39,332 bases of DNA. Source: Elusimicrobiota bacterium (GTDB lineage Bacteria; Elusimicrobiota; Elusimicrobia; Elusimicrobiales; UBA9959). Shown piece by piece: positions 30,329 through 38,413 of this stretch. Below the pieces are notes generated by a model. That model had not been told where the DNA came from and made no database searches. It saw only the letters and a list, made by a program, of their open reading frames with translations. The translations under genes and the position numbers were made by a program. Each line of letters opens with the position of its first letter. Positions within the stretch are counted from its first letter, which is position 1. Location of the stretch: assembly GCA_030651035.1 (NCBI GenBank), contig JAUSCK010000246.1:1-39332 (forward strand), in the 5' to 3' direction.

Positions 30329-31183
30329 ATGGAAAGAGATTTTGGAAGGGTGCCGCTGGAACGCGCGCTCTCAAAGTTGGGGGCCGCCTCGCGCAGCCAG
30401 ACCAGGGAATGGATAATGAAAGGCCGCCTGCAGGTGAACGGCCGGACAGTGCGCGACCCGCTGTTCATGGTCTCGCCGGAAAAAGACAAGTTCACCGTGG
30501 ACGGCAAACCGATGCAGAAGGACTCCTGGCAGGCCATAATGCTGAACAAGCCCAAGGCCGTGGTCACCACAGCCAGCGACGAGAAAGGCCGCCGCACCGT
30601 CTTCGACCTGCTGCCCTCCGAGCTGCGCACCCTGCACCCCGTTGGCCGCCTGGATATGGCCACCACCGGCCTTTTGATACTCACCAACGACACTCGCCTC
30701 TCCTCTTACCTGACCGACCCCGCCAACGCCGTGCTGCGCACCTACCTGGTCACCGTAACCGGCGAGCTGACGGAAGCCGGACTGGCCAAAGCCGCCGCCG
30801 GGATAATGGACGAAGGCGAACTGCTGAAGCCCGCCGGCATAACCCTGCGCAAAGCCAGCGGCAGGGAATCCCACCTGACAGTGGAGCTGACCGAGGGCAG
30901 GAACCGCGAGATACGCCGGCTCTTCGAAGCCCTGGGACACGAGGTCACAAGCCTCAAGCGCGTGGCCTTCGGGCCGCTGCAGCTGGGCGCCCTGGAACCC
31001 GGCCAGTTCCGGCGCCTGGCAAAAGAAGAATTCCCGCCGAACATCCTGGCGGCCCCTTCTCCGGCCGGAAACATTAAAAAATCCTCCCCCCCGGCGGCAA
31101 AAAGGCCCCCGCCGCCCTGGCGCAAGCCTCACGAAAATAAGCGCTTCAAAAGAAAACCCCCGCCCGGCAGGCGGCGCTTCTAG
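30329..31183 (+). CDS. RsuA/RluB-family rRNA pseudouridine synthase
   Basis: This 284-residue protein has an N-terminal S4 RNA-binding domain (LERALSKLGAASRSQTREWI and a following beta strand). The catalytic domain holds the active-site Asp in HPVGRLDMATTGLLILTND. GRNREIRRLFEALGHEV is the RsuA-family C-terminal motif. A tail of about 45 residues rich in Pro, Lys and Arg follows and is probably disordered and RNA-binding. It most resembles RluB (23S U2605) rather than RsuA, but the target base is inferred. The gene is divergent from rmuC. Confidence 0.9.
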   Translation: MERDFGRVPLERALSKLGAASRSQTREWIMKGRLQVNGRTVRDPLFMVSPEKDKFTVDGKPMQKDSWQAIMLNKPKAVVTTASDEKGRRTVFDLLPSELRTLHPVGRLDMATTGLLILTNDTRLSSYLTDPANAVLRTYLVTVTGELTEAGLAKAAAGIMDEGELLKPAGITLRKASGRESHLTVELTEGRNREIRRLFEALGHEVTSLKRVAFGPLQLGALEPGQFRRLAKEEFPPNILAAPSPAGNIKKSSPPAAKRPPPPWRKPHENKRFKRKPPPGRRRF

Positions 31184-31276
31184 GTGACTAGACTATTAGG
31201 CTATAGTGGCTGAAGTTATTCTATAATATTGAAAATTATCACTGCCCAGCGGGCGTTAATAATACAGGGGAATATC

Positions 31277-32170
31277 ATGAAAACAAAAATTAATCCCGGC
31301 GTCTTGCTGCTGGTTGTGTTCATGGCTTCTTTTTCGTTCGCTGCAGAGCCGAAGAACGACTGGTCCGAGATGAAATTGATGGGGAAAGTCAAATCGATAC
31401 GCCAATTATCCTACCTGGCCGTTGAAAAAGACGGGAAAGCTCAAAAAAGAAGCAGGCCGGACGAGGTTACCAGCCGGGGATACGACTCATTCAAAATAGT
31501 TTTTAACACCAAAGGCAATAAGATCGAAAAGCAATGGCTCAAACTGGACGGCAGCCTTGAGACCAGACACACTTACAAATACGACGCGAAGGGGAGGCTG
31601 ATCGTAGAGCGCCGGGTAGGAGAACAGCAGGGCAAGTGCGTCTCCAAATATGACGCCAAGGGGAACAAGACCCAGGAGAGCTGCTCCGACCAGGTGGAAG
31701 GCACCGAGTCCAAGTCCATATATAAATACGACGAGAAGGGCAACCTGATCGAACAAAACTGCGCCGACTGCTCTCCCGAGTCCAAAACCACCTACAAATA
31801 TGACGAGAAAGGGAACCTGGCTGAAGCGACCAGCGAAAAGGACGATTTCCTTGCTTATGTCTCAAAATACGACGAGAGCGGGAATCCGGTAGAACAGAAC
31901 GCCTATGACCTGGGCAGCCCTACTTCGAAGTTCGTTAACATATACGACGAGAAGGGAAATCTGACCGAAATGAAAAGCTACGCGACGGACGGCAACCTTA
32001 ATTCCACGACGACTTATAAATATAATTACGATACGGCCGGGAATTGGGTCCAGCAGATAGAATATGACGGCGCCGCGACGCCCAAATATATCCTGGAAAG
32101 AACTATCAAATATTTCAACGACCGCGAGATAGCCGCCGCAGGCAGGACCAGGGCAAAGAAGAAAAAATAA
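31277..32170 (+). CDS. Secreted YD/RHS-type repeat protein
   Basis: This 297-residue protein starts with a signal peptide (PGVLLLVVFMASFSFAAE). From about residue 100 it has seven repeats of 20-26 residues centred on KYD-KGNL-E, for example KYDEKGNLIEQNC and IYDEKGNLTEMKS. These are the YD-type repeats of RHS proteins and of many small secreted Bacteroidetes/Elusimicrobia proteins. No toxin domain follows, so it is not a full RHS toxin. AGGGG precedes the chosen ATG at 31277. It is a single gene followed by a strong hairpin. Function unknown. Confidence 0.75.
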   Translation: MKTKINPGVLLLVVFMASFSFAAEPKNDWSEMKLMGKVKSIRQLSYLAVEKDGKAQKRSRPDEVTSRGYDSFKIVFNTKGNKIEKQWLKLDGSLETRHTYKYDAKGRLIVERRVGEQQGKCVSKYDAKGNKTQESCSDQVEGTESKSIYKYDEKGNLIEQNCADCSPESKTTYKYDEKGNLAEATSEKDDFLAYVSKYDESGNPVEQNAYDLGSPTSKFVNIYDEKGNLTEMKSYATDGNLNSTTTYKYNYDTAGNWVQQIEYDGAATPKYILERTIKYFNDREIAAAGRTRAKKKK

Positions 32171-32172
32171 AA

Positions 32173-32209
32173 GGGACAGGCCGCTTTTCCCGTAAAAGCG
32201 GCCTGTCCC
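32173..32209. terminator. 16-bp perfect inverted repeat (GGGACAGG ends), terminator or REP-like
   Basis: GGGACAGGCCGCTTTT (32173-32188) and its exact complement (32194-32209) enclose a 5-base loop. It begins 3 bp after the stop, and only a short T-run follows. The GGGAC end is shared with the repeat elements at 6.7 and 20.4 kb, so it may be a REP-family relic used as a terminator. Confidence 0.7.
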
Positions 32210-32268
32210 CGTTTACTTAGCCTGAATCCTGCAGTTCAGGCCGGATTTCTGCAGGATTTAGCTTAATA

Positions 32269-32943
32269 CTACTTGCCGATTATGGTTATCAGCGGCGTGT
32301 TGGGCACTGAGGGGCGGCAGCCGTGCATCGGGAAGTCCGTCCCGGGGAAGGGCGGCGGGCCGAAAGGATTGGGCACAGAAATGAACGACCCGTCCTTGCA
32401 GCGGTAGATACAGGAATAATTAGTGTCCATCGCAAGCGTACAGACGTCCTGCGCGGGGGCTTTAGTCGCACTTGTCTCCGGGGTCAGCTCGAAAGCTCCG
32501 GGCACCTGGCGGACCGCGTACTTGTAGGCCGGGGAAACCTGCTTCAGGTTCAGGAAAGGACCCCACAGGCAGACTTCAAAGACCTCTTTCTGGTCCGGCT
32601 GAAGGACCCTGGGCTCCGTGATAACGACTTTCACGTTCTCCCTATAGTTCCTGATATTGGTTGTGCAGATCTGCCCTACGGGATAGCCCATGTTCTGGCA
32701 GTCCTGGGTGGTTTCCCTGCTTGCGAGGGAGATCTCGGGAGAGATAAGCGGGTCAGCGGCGCCGAAAGATATTTTTTTACAGTCACGGGTAACATCCACG
32801 ATCTGCCCGTATCTGGCTTCCGGGACCTTCGTTTCCTGCGCCATTTTAGCGACATCCTTCGCACTCATATTTTCAAGCTCGAGCGCGTTAACTACGCCGG
32901 TACTCACCGCGACCGCGATCACCGCCATTATTATTTTCTTCAT
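32269..32943 (-). CDS. Secreted cysteine-rich protein of unknown family
   Basis: The 224-residue protein begins with a signal peptide (MKKIIMAVIAVAVSTGVVNA). I do not recognise the family. It has at least eight cysteines in the mature part (RDCKK, QDCQNMG, QICTT, EVCLWG, DVCTL, YSCIYRCKDG, HGCRP), probably forming disulfides in the periplasm or outside. The C-terminal third is rich in Pro, Phe and Gly (PNPFGPPPFPG). I chose the ATG at 32943 because the signal peptide begins there; the longer in-frame reading upstream gives a charged N-terminus that spoils the leader. It is a single gene. Confidence 0.6.
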   Translation of the reverse strand: MKKIIMAVIAVAVSTGVVNALELENMSAKDVAKMAQETKVPEARYGQIVDVTRDCKKISFGAADPLISPEISLASRETTQDCQNMGYPVGQICTTNIRNYRENVKVVITEPRVLQPDQKEVFEVCLWGPFLNLKQVSPAYKYAVRQVPGAFELTPETSATKAPAQDVCTLAMDTNYSCIYRCKDGSFISVPNPFGPPPFPGTDFPMHGCRPSVPNTPLITIIGK

Positions 32944-33209
32944 TGTTTTTATCCTTATATGACTGCGTTTTGGGTTTGCCCGCTTTGCCGCCGCTTTATC
33001 CGTACCGGCTTGTTCTGCCACATTTATATTCTACAGGTTGCCGCCGCGCCCCCATAGAGGCGGAGTGCCCACACGGCCGCGGTATTAGTGCTTATCCGGA
33101 TTGCCCGTTCGTCTTACGACGGCGCCGCCTATCAAACTGCGGTTTTAGTGAACTGCCGCTTCTCTACCGCTGACGGGCGGCGGGGAAACCCGCAATGGCG
33201 GCAAAGCGG

Positions 33210-33242
33210 CGCAAGCCGCAAAAGTTATTTTTGCGGCTTGCG
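33210..33242. repeat. 14-bp inverted repeat in a 345-bp intergenic region
   Basis: CGCAAGCCGCAAAA (33210-33223) pairs perfectly with TTTTGCGGCTTGCG (33229-33242). It lies downstream of the HTH gene in the gap 32944-33288. Neither side has a long T-run. I see no gene in the gap; other short GC hairpins (CCGGAAAGTCCGG near 33251) lie there too, so a small RNA is possible. Confidence 0.65.
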
Positions 33243-33288
33243 TAACGAGGCCGGAAAGTCCGGTCTATATTTTATTTTTGACCGGGGC

Positions 33289-34140
33289 TCAGAAATCCCA
33301 CAGCCTGACCACTTTCCCTATCACGTAAAAGAAAGCCGACTTTTCCGTCTTACTGGTGACCGCGAAGGTCTGGGCGGCCTCGACATTAGCGCCTATCAGG
33401 GGGAAAAGGCCCCGTAAAGCGAGGGCGTCCGCGCGGATGATGCCCTTGCTGGCCCACTCGCAGGTCCCCGACTGTTCCAGCTTCAGAAGATATTCCTTGA
33501 ATTTCGCGAGCAATTCCGGTTCCAGGGCGTTCAAGTGGGGATAGCTCACCATTTTCCCGGCTGTCCTGGACCTGTAAAAACCTTTTTTAACTTCCTTGAC
33601 CAGTTTAACTTTAGCCAGTTCCTTCAGTGACTTTTCCGCTGCCGCCGGTTTCACCCGGATCGCTTTGGCGATATCCGCGGCGGACCAGGTCCCGGTGTCG
33701 TTGCCCATGGTCAGGCTGCACTTATACGTCTCGAAGCTGGACACCAGTGCGCGGAACTGGGGAGGCGTAATATAAAATTTACTCTCCGCGAGCGTCCGCT
33801 GCAGCGCCTTGTGCACCGGTGAAAGTCCTATTGCTTCCGTCTTCGGCGTGATTATCGGCTCAAGGATATCCTTGTACGCCTCTTCGCCGCCCAGTGTTCT
33901 GAGCCAAGCGACAATAAGCTCTTTGGCGCCGGGGGTAGTCCGGGGCAGGCGCAAGGCCGGGTAAAGTTTTTGAAGCTTGCCCATCTCGGGCAGGCTTTTG
34001 CCCTGCTCGGTCAGGAGATAGTTGCGGTACGTCATCTTCAGCACGGGTTCGCCGCCGTTGTCGTGGTAGAACCGGTAAGCCGTGGGAAAGCCGGCCTCTT
34101 TACGCAATCTCACCAGGGTATCGGAAAATAATGTTCCCAT
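33289..34140 (-). CDS. Putative transcriptional regulator with two HTH-like segments
   Basis: This 283-residue cytoplasmic protein has an N-terminal segment (TLVRLRKEAGFPTAYRFY and PEMGKLQKLYPALRL) that resembles an atypical XRE-type HTH. A central winged-helix-like segment follows (WSAADIAKAIRVKPAAAEKSLKELAKVKLVKEV). Together these resemble the TIGR02147/DUF4423-style regulators of Fibrobacter and Bdellovibrio, but I am not certain of the family. No enzyme motif is seen. It lies 14 bp after the GlmS-like gene on the same strand, so it may be co-transcribed with it. Confidence 0.6.
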   Translation of the reverse strand: MGTLFSDTLVRLRKEAGFPTAYRFYHDNGGEPVLKMTYRNYLLTEQGKSLPEMGKLQKLYPALRLPRTTPGAKELIVAWLRTLGGEEAYKDILEPIITPKTEAIGLSPVHKALQRTLAESKFYITPPQFRALVSSFETYKCSLTMGNDTGTWSAADIAKAIRVKPAAAEKSLKELAKVKLVKEVKKGFYRSRTAGKMVSYPHLNALEPELLAKFKEYLLKLEQSGTCEWASKGIIRADALALRGLFPLIGANVEAAQTFAVTSKTEKSAFFYVIGKVVRLWDF

Positions 34141-34154
34141 ATTCTATTCCTTGG

Positions 34155-36722
34155 TCAGTCGACCGTTATCGATTTACTGACGTTCTTCGGCGAATCCGGG
34201 TGCACGCCGTGGTCCAGGATCTCCAACCGGTTGAGGAAGTTCATTTTCCTCACGCTCATCTCCAGCGCCAGAAGCTGCAGCGCCACCGAGCTGGTGAAGA
34301 ACACCAGCAGGTCGTCGTCCGTCTTGGGAAGCACGACGTAGCCGGATTTATAGGTCTTCGAATACATGGAAGGCACGCTTTTCTCGGCGGCGTCGCGCAG
34401 CACCTTGTTCTCCTCGGCTATCACGTAAATATTCGCGCCGCGTATCTTGTGCGTGTTTATCTGCGAGATGGTGAGGTTGATATCCCTTGAATTCGGCCCG
34501 GTCACGAAGACCAGCGGGTAGTTGGTATACATGCTCTCGAAGAAGTTATGTTCCTTGAGAATGCCCGCCAGTATCTCCGCTTCGCCGGCGTTAAGCCCCG
34601 AAGGCTTTTTATCGAAGAAAGCGTAGTCCGACACGGCGTGGAAGATCCTGGCCAGGCTATCTGCTGTAAAATTCATGCCGGCTTTCCGGTTTACGGCGTA
34701 CCTTACGGTGTCCGAGAGCTTGTTCACCAGCCCGCCTACGCCTTCCATGCCGAAAATGGTGTTAACGCCCAGGATGGTGTTGGGCCCGTGCTTGAACTCC
34801 GGCGCCTCGAAGCCTTCGGTATGGTTCAAGACCACCTCGCGCACCTTCAGCGCGCCTTCCCGGGCGATGCCCTGCATCCCTGTCGCCAGTATATGGATGC
34901 TCGGCTCCAGGAACAGGTCGATGCCGGCCTGCTCCACCGCGTCGCGGGTGTTCTTAATGGCCGTGCCTATCAGTTCCGGGATAAGGTAAAGGTTCTCCCG
35001 CGCCCTTTCGAGCGTTTCTTTTGAAACGGCCTTTATCCTGTTCTTCAAAAAGTGCCCGGCCAGGTAAACTGCCAGCACGTACAGGACCAGAAGCTGGTTG
35101 ATGAAGCTTTTTGTCGCCGGCACCGCTATTTCGGGGCCGCAGTGCAGCGGGATGAAGATATCCGATTTTTCGAGCGCGATGGTGGAGTTGACGTTGTTCA
35201 GGATATTAATACTTACGACTTTCTTGCCGGCTTCTTTCACCTGGTTGAACACGTCTATCAGGTCCTTCGTCTCGCCGCTCTGGCTGATGCCTATGAGGAT
35301 GTCGCCGTCCTCGACGGACTCCAGGCACTGCGCCCGGAAATCGCCGGGCAGGTAGGCCGTGATGTTTATCCCGGCTATCTTGTTGAAGAACACGGAGGCG
35401 CACTTGGCCGCGTTATAGGAAGTGCCGCAGGCCACGAAATAAGCCGTATTGCCGCTCTTGTAGCAGGCTGACATCCTCTGCACGAAAGCGGCAACCCTCG
35501 CGTTTATGTCGTCTATCTCTTCCAGCATGAACAGCGCGTCCATGAATTTTATCGCCGGGTTGTGCTTGGCCGAGCCGCCCGAAGCGCGCAGCTCCTCGAA
35601 GAAGTCCGCGAGGTACGACTCGAAAGGAAGCGTATTGAGCGAGGGGCGGTAGCCCTTTATGAACGGCAGCGCCTTTTCAGCAGCGGACCCCAGGAAAGCG
35701 GCCGACGCCGGTTTAAGCCCCTCGGCCTGCGTCATGGAGGCGAGCCTGAGTATTTCGCCCTTCAGCCAGCCAGCCAGTTTCGGGTTCTTAGCCGTGACCT
35801 TCCTGGCCAGGTCTATCAGCGGCGACCTGTCTGCGAAGTAATTAATGACCCTGTTGGCGGCGTCCACCTCGCTGAAGATCTCCTGTTCCATGAAAAACTT
35901 GAACGGCTTCTTCAGCTCGGTCTCTTCCACTTTCAAATGGCTGCGGACCGCGGCCTTCTGGATGCGCGCCCCGGTCTTGACGTTGTAGAAATCGGCCTTT
36001 GCGTTGGTATAAAGCGCAAACTCGTCCTCTTTGATAGGGTAGATTATCTTGGTCAGCGAAAGGACGCTGGCGAGGTCGGAGGAAGCGATAATAAAACTGC
36101 CGTGTTCGTCGGCGCCTTCGCCCATGTAGAGGCTGCTGCCGGCCTTGATGCAGGCCATGAGCTGCGTGACGGGGTCCACGACCACGGCGGCGAAGGAGCC
36201 CACCATCTTCTTCGAGGCTTCGAGGATGGCGGTTTTCAGGGCGGCGTAGCGCTGCTCCCTGGTTCCGCCTTTCTTCAGCTTTTTAAGCGCGATGGCGAAG
36301 AAATGTTCGATGGTGTGGACCAGCATTTCGCCGTCGTTATCGCTCTTCACGTCGTGCCCGCGGCTGACCAGCCACTCTTTAAGCTGGTCGCAGTTGGTGA
36401 TATTGCCGTTGTGGGCGCCGTAAAGGTGGGTGTGGCAGCTCACCTCATGGGGCTGCGCGTTTTCCCTGGTAACCATGCCGAAAGTGGCCCAGCGCACCTG
36501 GCCGCAGAACAGTTTCCCGGCCAGCTTGTCGATGCCCAGCTTTTTGGTGATTATAGTGGGGGCGCCGACGTCCTTCTTAAGCGTTATCCCCCCCCCGGCC
36601 TTCTGTATAAGCGCCCCGGTGGAATCGTAGCCGCGGTACTCGAGCATCCGCAGAAGCTTGGACGCGACTATCCCAAGGTCCTCCCTATCCTTCTCGCACC
36701 GCAGGCCTATAACTCCGCACAT
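34155..36722 (-). CDS. GlmS-like glutamine-fructose-6-phosphate aminotransferase with large insertions
   Basis: At 855 residues this is about 250 longer than normal GlmS (~610). The N-terminal glutaminase domain is intact: Cys2 nucleophile in MCGVIG, RWATFG, HNGNIT and SDNDGEMLVH. SIS domain 1 has ACGTSYNAAK (near 430), ISQSGETKDL and GPEIAVPATKSF. SIS domain 2 has MQGIAREGALKVREV (near 611) and FKHGPNT. The C-terminal SKSITVD matches the GlmS end. Extra sequence lies between the glutaminase and SIS1 (about 290-400) and inside SIS2. It should make glucosamine-6-phosphate for cell wall and envelope; because of the insertions a related amidotransferase role cannot be ruled out. GAGGTGA precedes the ATG. 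Confidence 0.85.
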   Translation of the reverse strand: MCGVIGLRCEKDREDLGIVASKLLRMLEYRGYDSTGALIQKAGGGITLKKDVGAPTIITKKLGIDKLAGKLFCGQVRWATFGMVTRENAQPHEVSCHTHLYGAHNGNITNCDQLKEWLVSRGHDVKSDNDGEMLVHTIEHFFAIALKKLKKGGTREQRYAALKTAILEASKKMVGSFAAVVVDPVTQLMACIKAGSSLYMGEGADEHGSFIIASSDLASVLSLTKIIYPIKEDEFALYTNAKADFYNVKTGARIQKAAVRSHLKVEETELKKPFKFFMEQEIFSEVDAANRVINYFADRSPLIDLARKVTAKNPKLAGWLKGEILRLASMTQAEGLKPASAAFLGSAAEKALPFIKGYRPSLNTLPFESYLADFFEELRASGGSAKHNPAIKFMDALFMLEEIDDINARVAAFVQRMSACYKSGNTAYFVACGTSYNAAKCASVFFNKIAGINITAYLPGDFRAQCLESVEDGDILIGISQSGETKDLIDVFNQVKEAGKKVVSINILNNVNSTIALEKSDIFIPLHCGPEIAVPATKSFINQLLVLYVLAVYLAGHFLKNRIKAVSKETLERARENLYLIPELIGTAIKNTRDAVEQAGIDLFLEPSIHILATGMQGIAREGALKVREVVLNHTEGFEAPEFKHGPNTILGVNTIFGMEGVGGLVNKLSDTVRYAVNRKAGMNFTADSLARIFHAVSDYAFFDKKPSGLNAGEAEILAGILKEHNFFESMYTNYPLVFVTGPNSRDINLTISQINTHKIRGANIYVIAEENKVLRDAAEKSVPSMYSKTYKSGYVVLPKTDDDLLVFFTSSVALQLLALEMSVRKMNFLNRLEILDHGVHPDSPKNVSKSITVD

Positions 36723-36817
36723 ATTGTCACCTCGTTAAAATAGCACAATAACGCTCATATTATTATATTACTTTGCCGACAGAGAGGCGCGGCACCGGGC
36801 GGACCGCCGCCCCCCAT

Positions 36818-36850
36818 AAAATAAAATGCCGCCGGGAAGGCGACATTTTT
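36818..36850 (-). terminator. Terminator of the tRNA-Val transcript
   Basis: On the minus strand AATGTCGCC and GGCGGCATT form a stem with one mismatch and a short loop, followed by TTTTATTTTAT. It lies just after the tRNA 3' end. Confidence 0.7.
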
Positions 36851-36860
36851 ATGGGAAATC

Positions 36861-36935
36861 TGGTGGGTGATACAGGATTTGAACCTGTGACATCTGTCGT
36901 GTGAGGACAGCGCTCTACCGCTGAGCTAATCACCC
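36861..36935 (-). tRNA. tRNA-Val (CAC anticodon), CCA encoded
   Basis: Reading the minus strand from 36935, the acceptor stem is GGGTGAT/ATCACCC. The D arm is GCTC...GAGC, and the anticodon stem CTGTC/GACAG encloses CTCACAC, giving anticodon CAC (valine GUG). The T arm is ACAGG-TTCAAAT-CCTGT, and A-CCA ends the molecule at 36861. All stems pair perfectly. The length is 75 bases with CCA. Confidence 0.95.
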
Positions 36936-37092
36936 CGAACCGGACTAATTACCTATATTCTACAAAAGTTTTATCGCTTTTTCCGACCCTTCCTCGAACC
37001 GCCAACACCCGCCTGGTGTCCAATCTGGTGCCCAATTTACAGAAATAAACAGAACAAAATACAGATAAATTGAGCAAAGTTCGCTTCATAAT

Positions 37093-37293
37093 TTATGGCG
37101 GAAAAGTTTGCAGGTTAGCGCGAGCCACTGGGGCCGGATTTAGCGTGGCCGCAGGCAACACCGGCATACCGGCCTCAAACGCGGCCATGATGGCGTCTAT
37201 ATGCGTTCTCGACAGGTGGGCGTAGCGTTGGGTCATTTGAGCCAGGAAAAGCTCCCGCTGCTTTTCCGAAGTTTTACCAATCGAAAATTCCAT
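37093..37293 (-). CDS. Small hypothetical protein
   Basis: This frame of 66 residues (start ATG 37293) has a plausible soluble sequence, KQRELFLAQMTQRYAHLSRTHIDAIM, ending in a Pro/Ala-rich tail. I do not recognise it. No good ribosome site precedes the start, and the start lies close to the -10 box of the divergent WYL gene. It may be a real small gene or chance; the rest of the 36936-37349 gap holds nothing I can support. Confidence 0.3.
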   Translation of the reverse strand: MEFSIGKTSEKQRELFLAQMTQRYAHLSRTHIDAIMAAFEAGMPVLPAATLNPAPVARANLQTFPP

Positions 37294-37310
37294 AAACGCA
37301 AAACCTGTAG

Positions 37311-37316
37311 TATAAT
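37311..37316 (+). promoter_or_regulatory. -10 box of the WYL regulator
   Basis: TATAAT lies 33 bp before the ATG at 37350, but no good -35 box is present at the right distance. This suggests weak or activator-dependent transcription, or autorepression. Confidence 0.5.
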
Positions 37317-37349
37317 TGTAGACACTCAAAAATCGACAGGGGGAAAAAT

Positions 37350-38300
37350 ATGCCGCAAGAAGACTCACTCAAGCGCCTAGGACGCATCGTCTCTATATTG
37401 TGCAGCCTTAACGACGGGTCCGTGCGCCTGCGCGACGTGGTAACCAAGCACAGGAAGGATAAGCGCACCATCCACCGCGACTTCGCCATGATACACCGCG
37501 CCGGGTTCTGCGTGCAGACCGACAATGCCGGAACCTACAAATTCGCCCCGGGCGTCAGCCTGAGCAACCCCGGCAAGCTTACCCAGGAGCTGCAGACCGC
37601 CTTCAGCTCAATGGCCGCCTTCGCCCTCAACTCGGGGACGCCGTCGCCGGAGTCCTTCAGCAATGTTTTAAGGAGCATCTTCGCGACGGATGCAATGGGA
37701 GACAGCCCCATATTGCACATCATGCCCCGCGTGCTCAAGGAGAACATCCCGTTCATAAACGACTTCGAATACGCCATAGAGTACAGCAAGGAGCTTGAAA
37801 TAGAGTTTCAGAAGGAGCCGGGCGTGCCGATTAAAAAGCACACCATCTGCCCGCTGAAACTCCTCATGGCTGACGGCTCCACCTATGTCTTCTGCACCTA
37901 CAAGGGGAAGCCGACCATATTCCCCAAGTACCGCCTGAACCGCATCAAGAAGGTCAGGATAATAGAGGGCGATTCCTTCCCCACCCCCGCGGGCATGGAG
38001 GAGGCGCTCAACGCGCACAGCATCTGGGGCGTCCAGAAGAAAAGCGAGCGCAAGGTAAAGGTGAAGCTCGTCGTGAAAGACTTCGCGCGCGAATATTTCC
38101 GCCTCCACGAGCTGGTGGAAGGGCAGAAGGTCAGGGAGCAGAAAGACGGCTCGCTGACATTCGAAGCCCGCATAGGCGAACTGCCGGAGATGATCCCGCA
38201 CGTCCTGCGCTGGATGCCGCACGTTACGGTGATAGCGCCGCAGGAGCTGAAAGATGAAGTCAGGAAGCGTCTGGAAGATTACGCGAAGAACCAGAAATAA
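37350..38300 (+). CDS. WYL-domain transcriptional regulator
   Basis: This 316-residue protein has an N-terminal winged HTH (LKRLGRIVSILCSLNDGSVRLRDVVTK, then DKRTIHRDFAMIHRAGF, the typical RTIxRD helix) and a WYL ligand-binding domain (about 150-215) with CPLKLLMADGSTYVFCTYKGKP, in which the WYL tripeptide is replaced by TYV. A WCX-like C-terminal domain ends with LRWMPHVTVIAPQELKDEVRKRL. AGGGGG precedes the ATG. WYL regulators sense nucleic-acid or nucleotide ligands and often control defence or DNA-repair genes. The terminator after it and the ClpX-like gene 113 bp downstream make a regulator/target pair likely. Confidence 0.88.
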   Translation: MPQEDSLKRLGRIVSILCSLNDGSVRLRDVVTKHRKDKRTIHRDFAMIHRAGFCVQTDNAGTYKFAPGVSLSNPGKLTQELQTAFSSMAAFALNSGTPSPESFSNVLRSIFATDAMGDSPILHIMPRVLKENIPFINDFEYAIEYSKELEIEFQKEPGVPIKKHTICPLKLLMADGSTYVFCTYKGKPTIFPKYRLNRIKKVRIIEGDSFPTPAGMEEALNAHSIWGVQKKSERKVKVKLVVKDFAREYFRLHELVEGQKVREQKDGSLTFEARIGELPEMIPHVLRWMPHVTVIAPQELKDEVRKRLEDYAKNQK

Positions 38301-38318
38301 TCCTTCGCCCCATTGGAG

Positions 38319-38346
38319 AAACAGCCGCCCCCGGGCGGCTGTTTTC
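38319..38346 (+). terminator. Rho-independent terminator after the WYL gene
   Basis: CAGCCGCCC (38322-38330) and GGGCGGCTG (38333-38341) form a perfect 9-bp stem, preceded by A and followed by a short T-run. The ClpX-like gene must have its own promoter. Confidence 0.88.
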
Positions 38347-38382
38347 TACCCCCCTGCGGAGAGCGTTTGTCATACCCCCCTG
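38347..38382. repeat. Direct repeat TACCCCCCTG, possible operator
   Basis: TACCCCCCTG occurs at 38347-38356 and again at 38373-38382, 26 bp apart, in the short gap between the WYL gene terminator and the ClpX-like start. The spacing is about two and a half helical turns. It could be a binding site of the WYL regulator. Confidence 0.5.
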
Positions 38383-38413
38383 TTACACTATCCCCACACA
38401 CCAGGAGGGTACC

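Noticed and set aside
33245-33265. GAGGCCGGAAAGTCCGG resembles the conserved 5' part of RNase P RNA
   Set aside because: The following sequence runs directly into the 3' end of the HTH gene, there is no room for the rest of the RNA, and other conserved blocks are absent. It is a simple hairpin.
37014-37043. Possible integrase tail next to tRNA-Val (repeated CTGGTG-CCAA words)
   Set aside because: The minus-strand frame through it is only about 33 residues and no integrase motif (R-H-R-Y) or repeat of the tRNA 3' end was found, so an attachment site is not supported.
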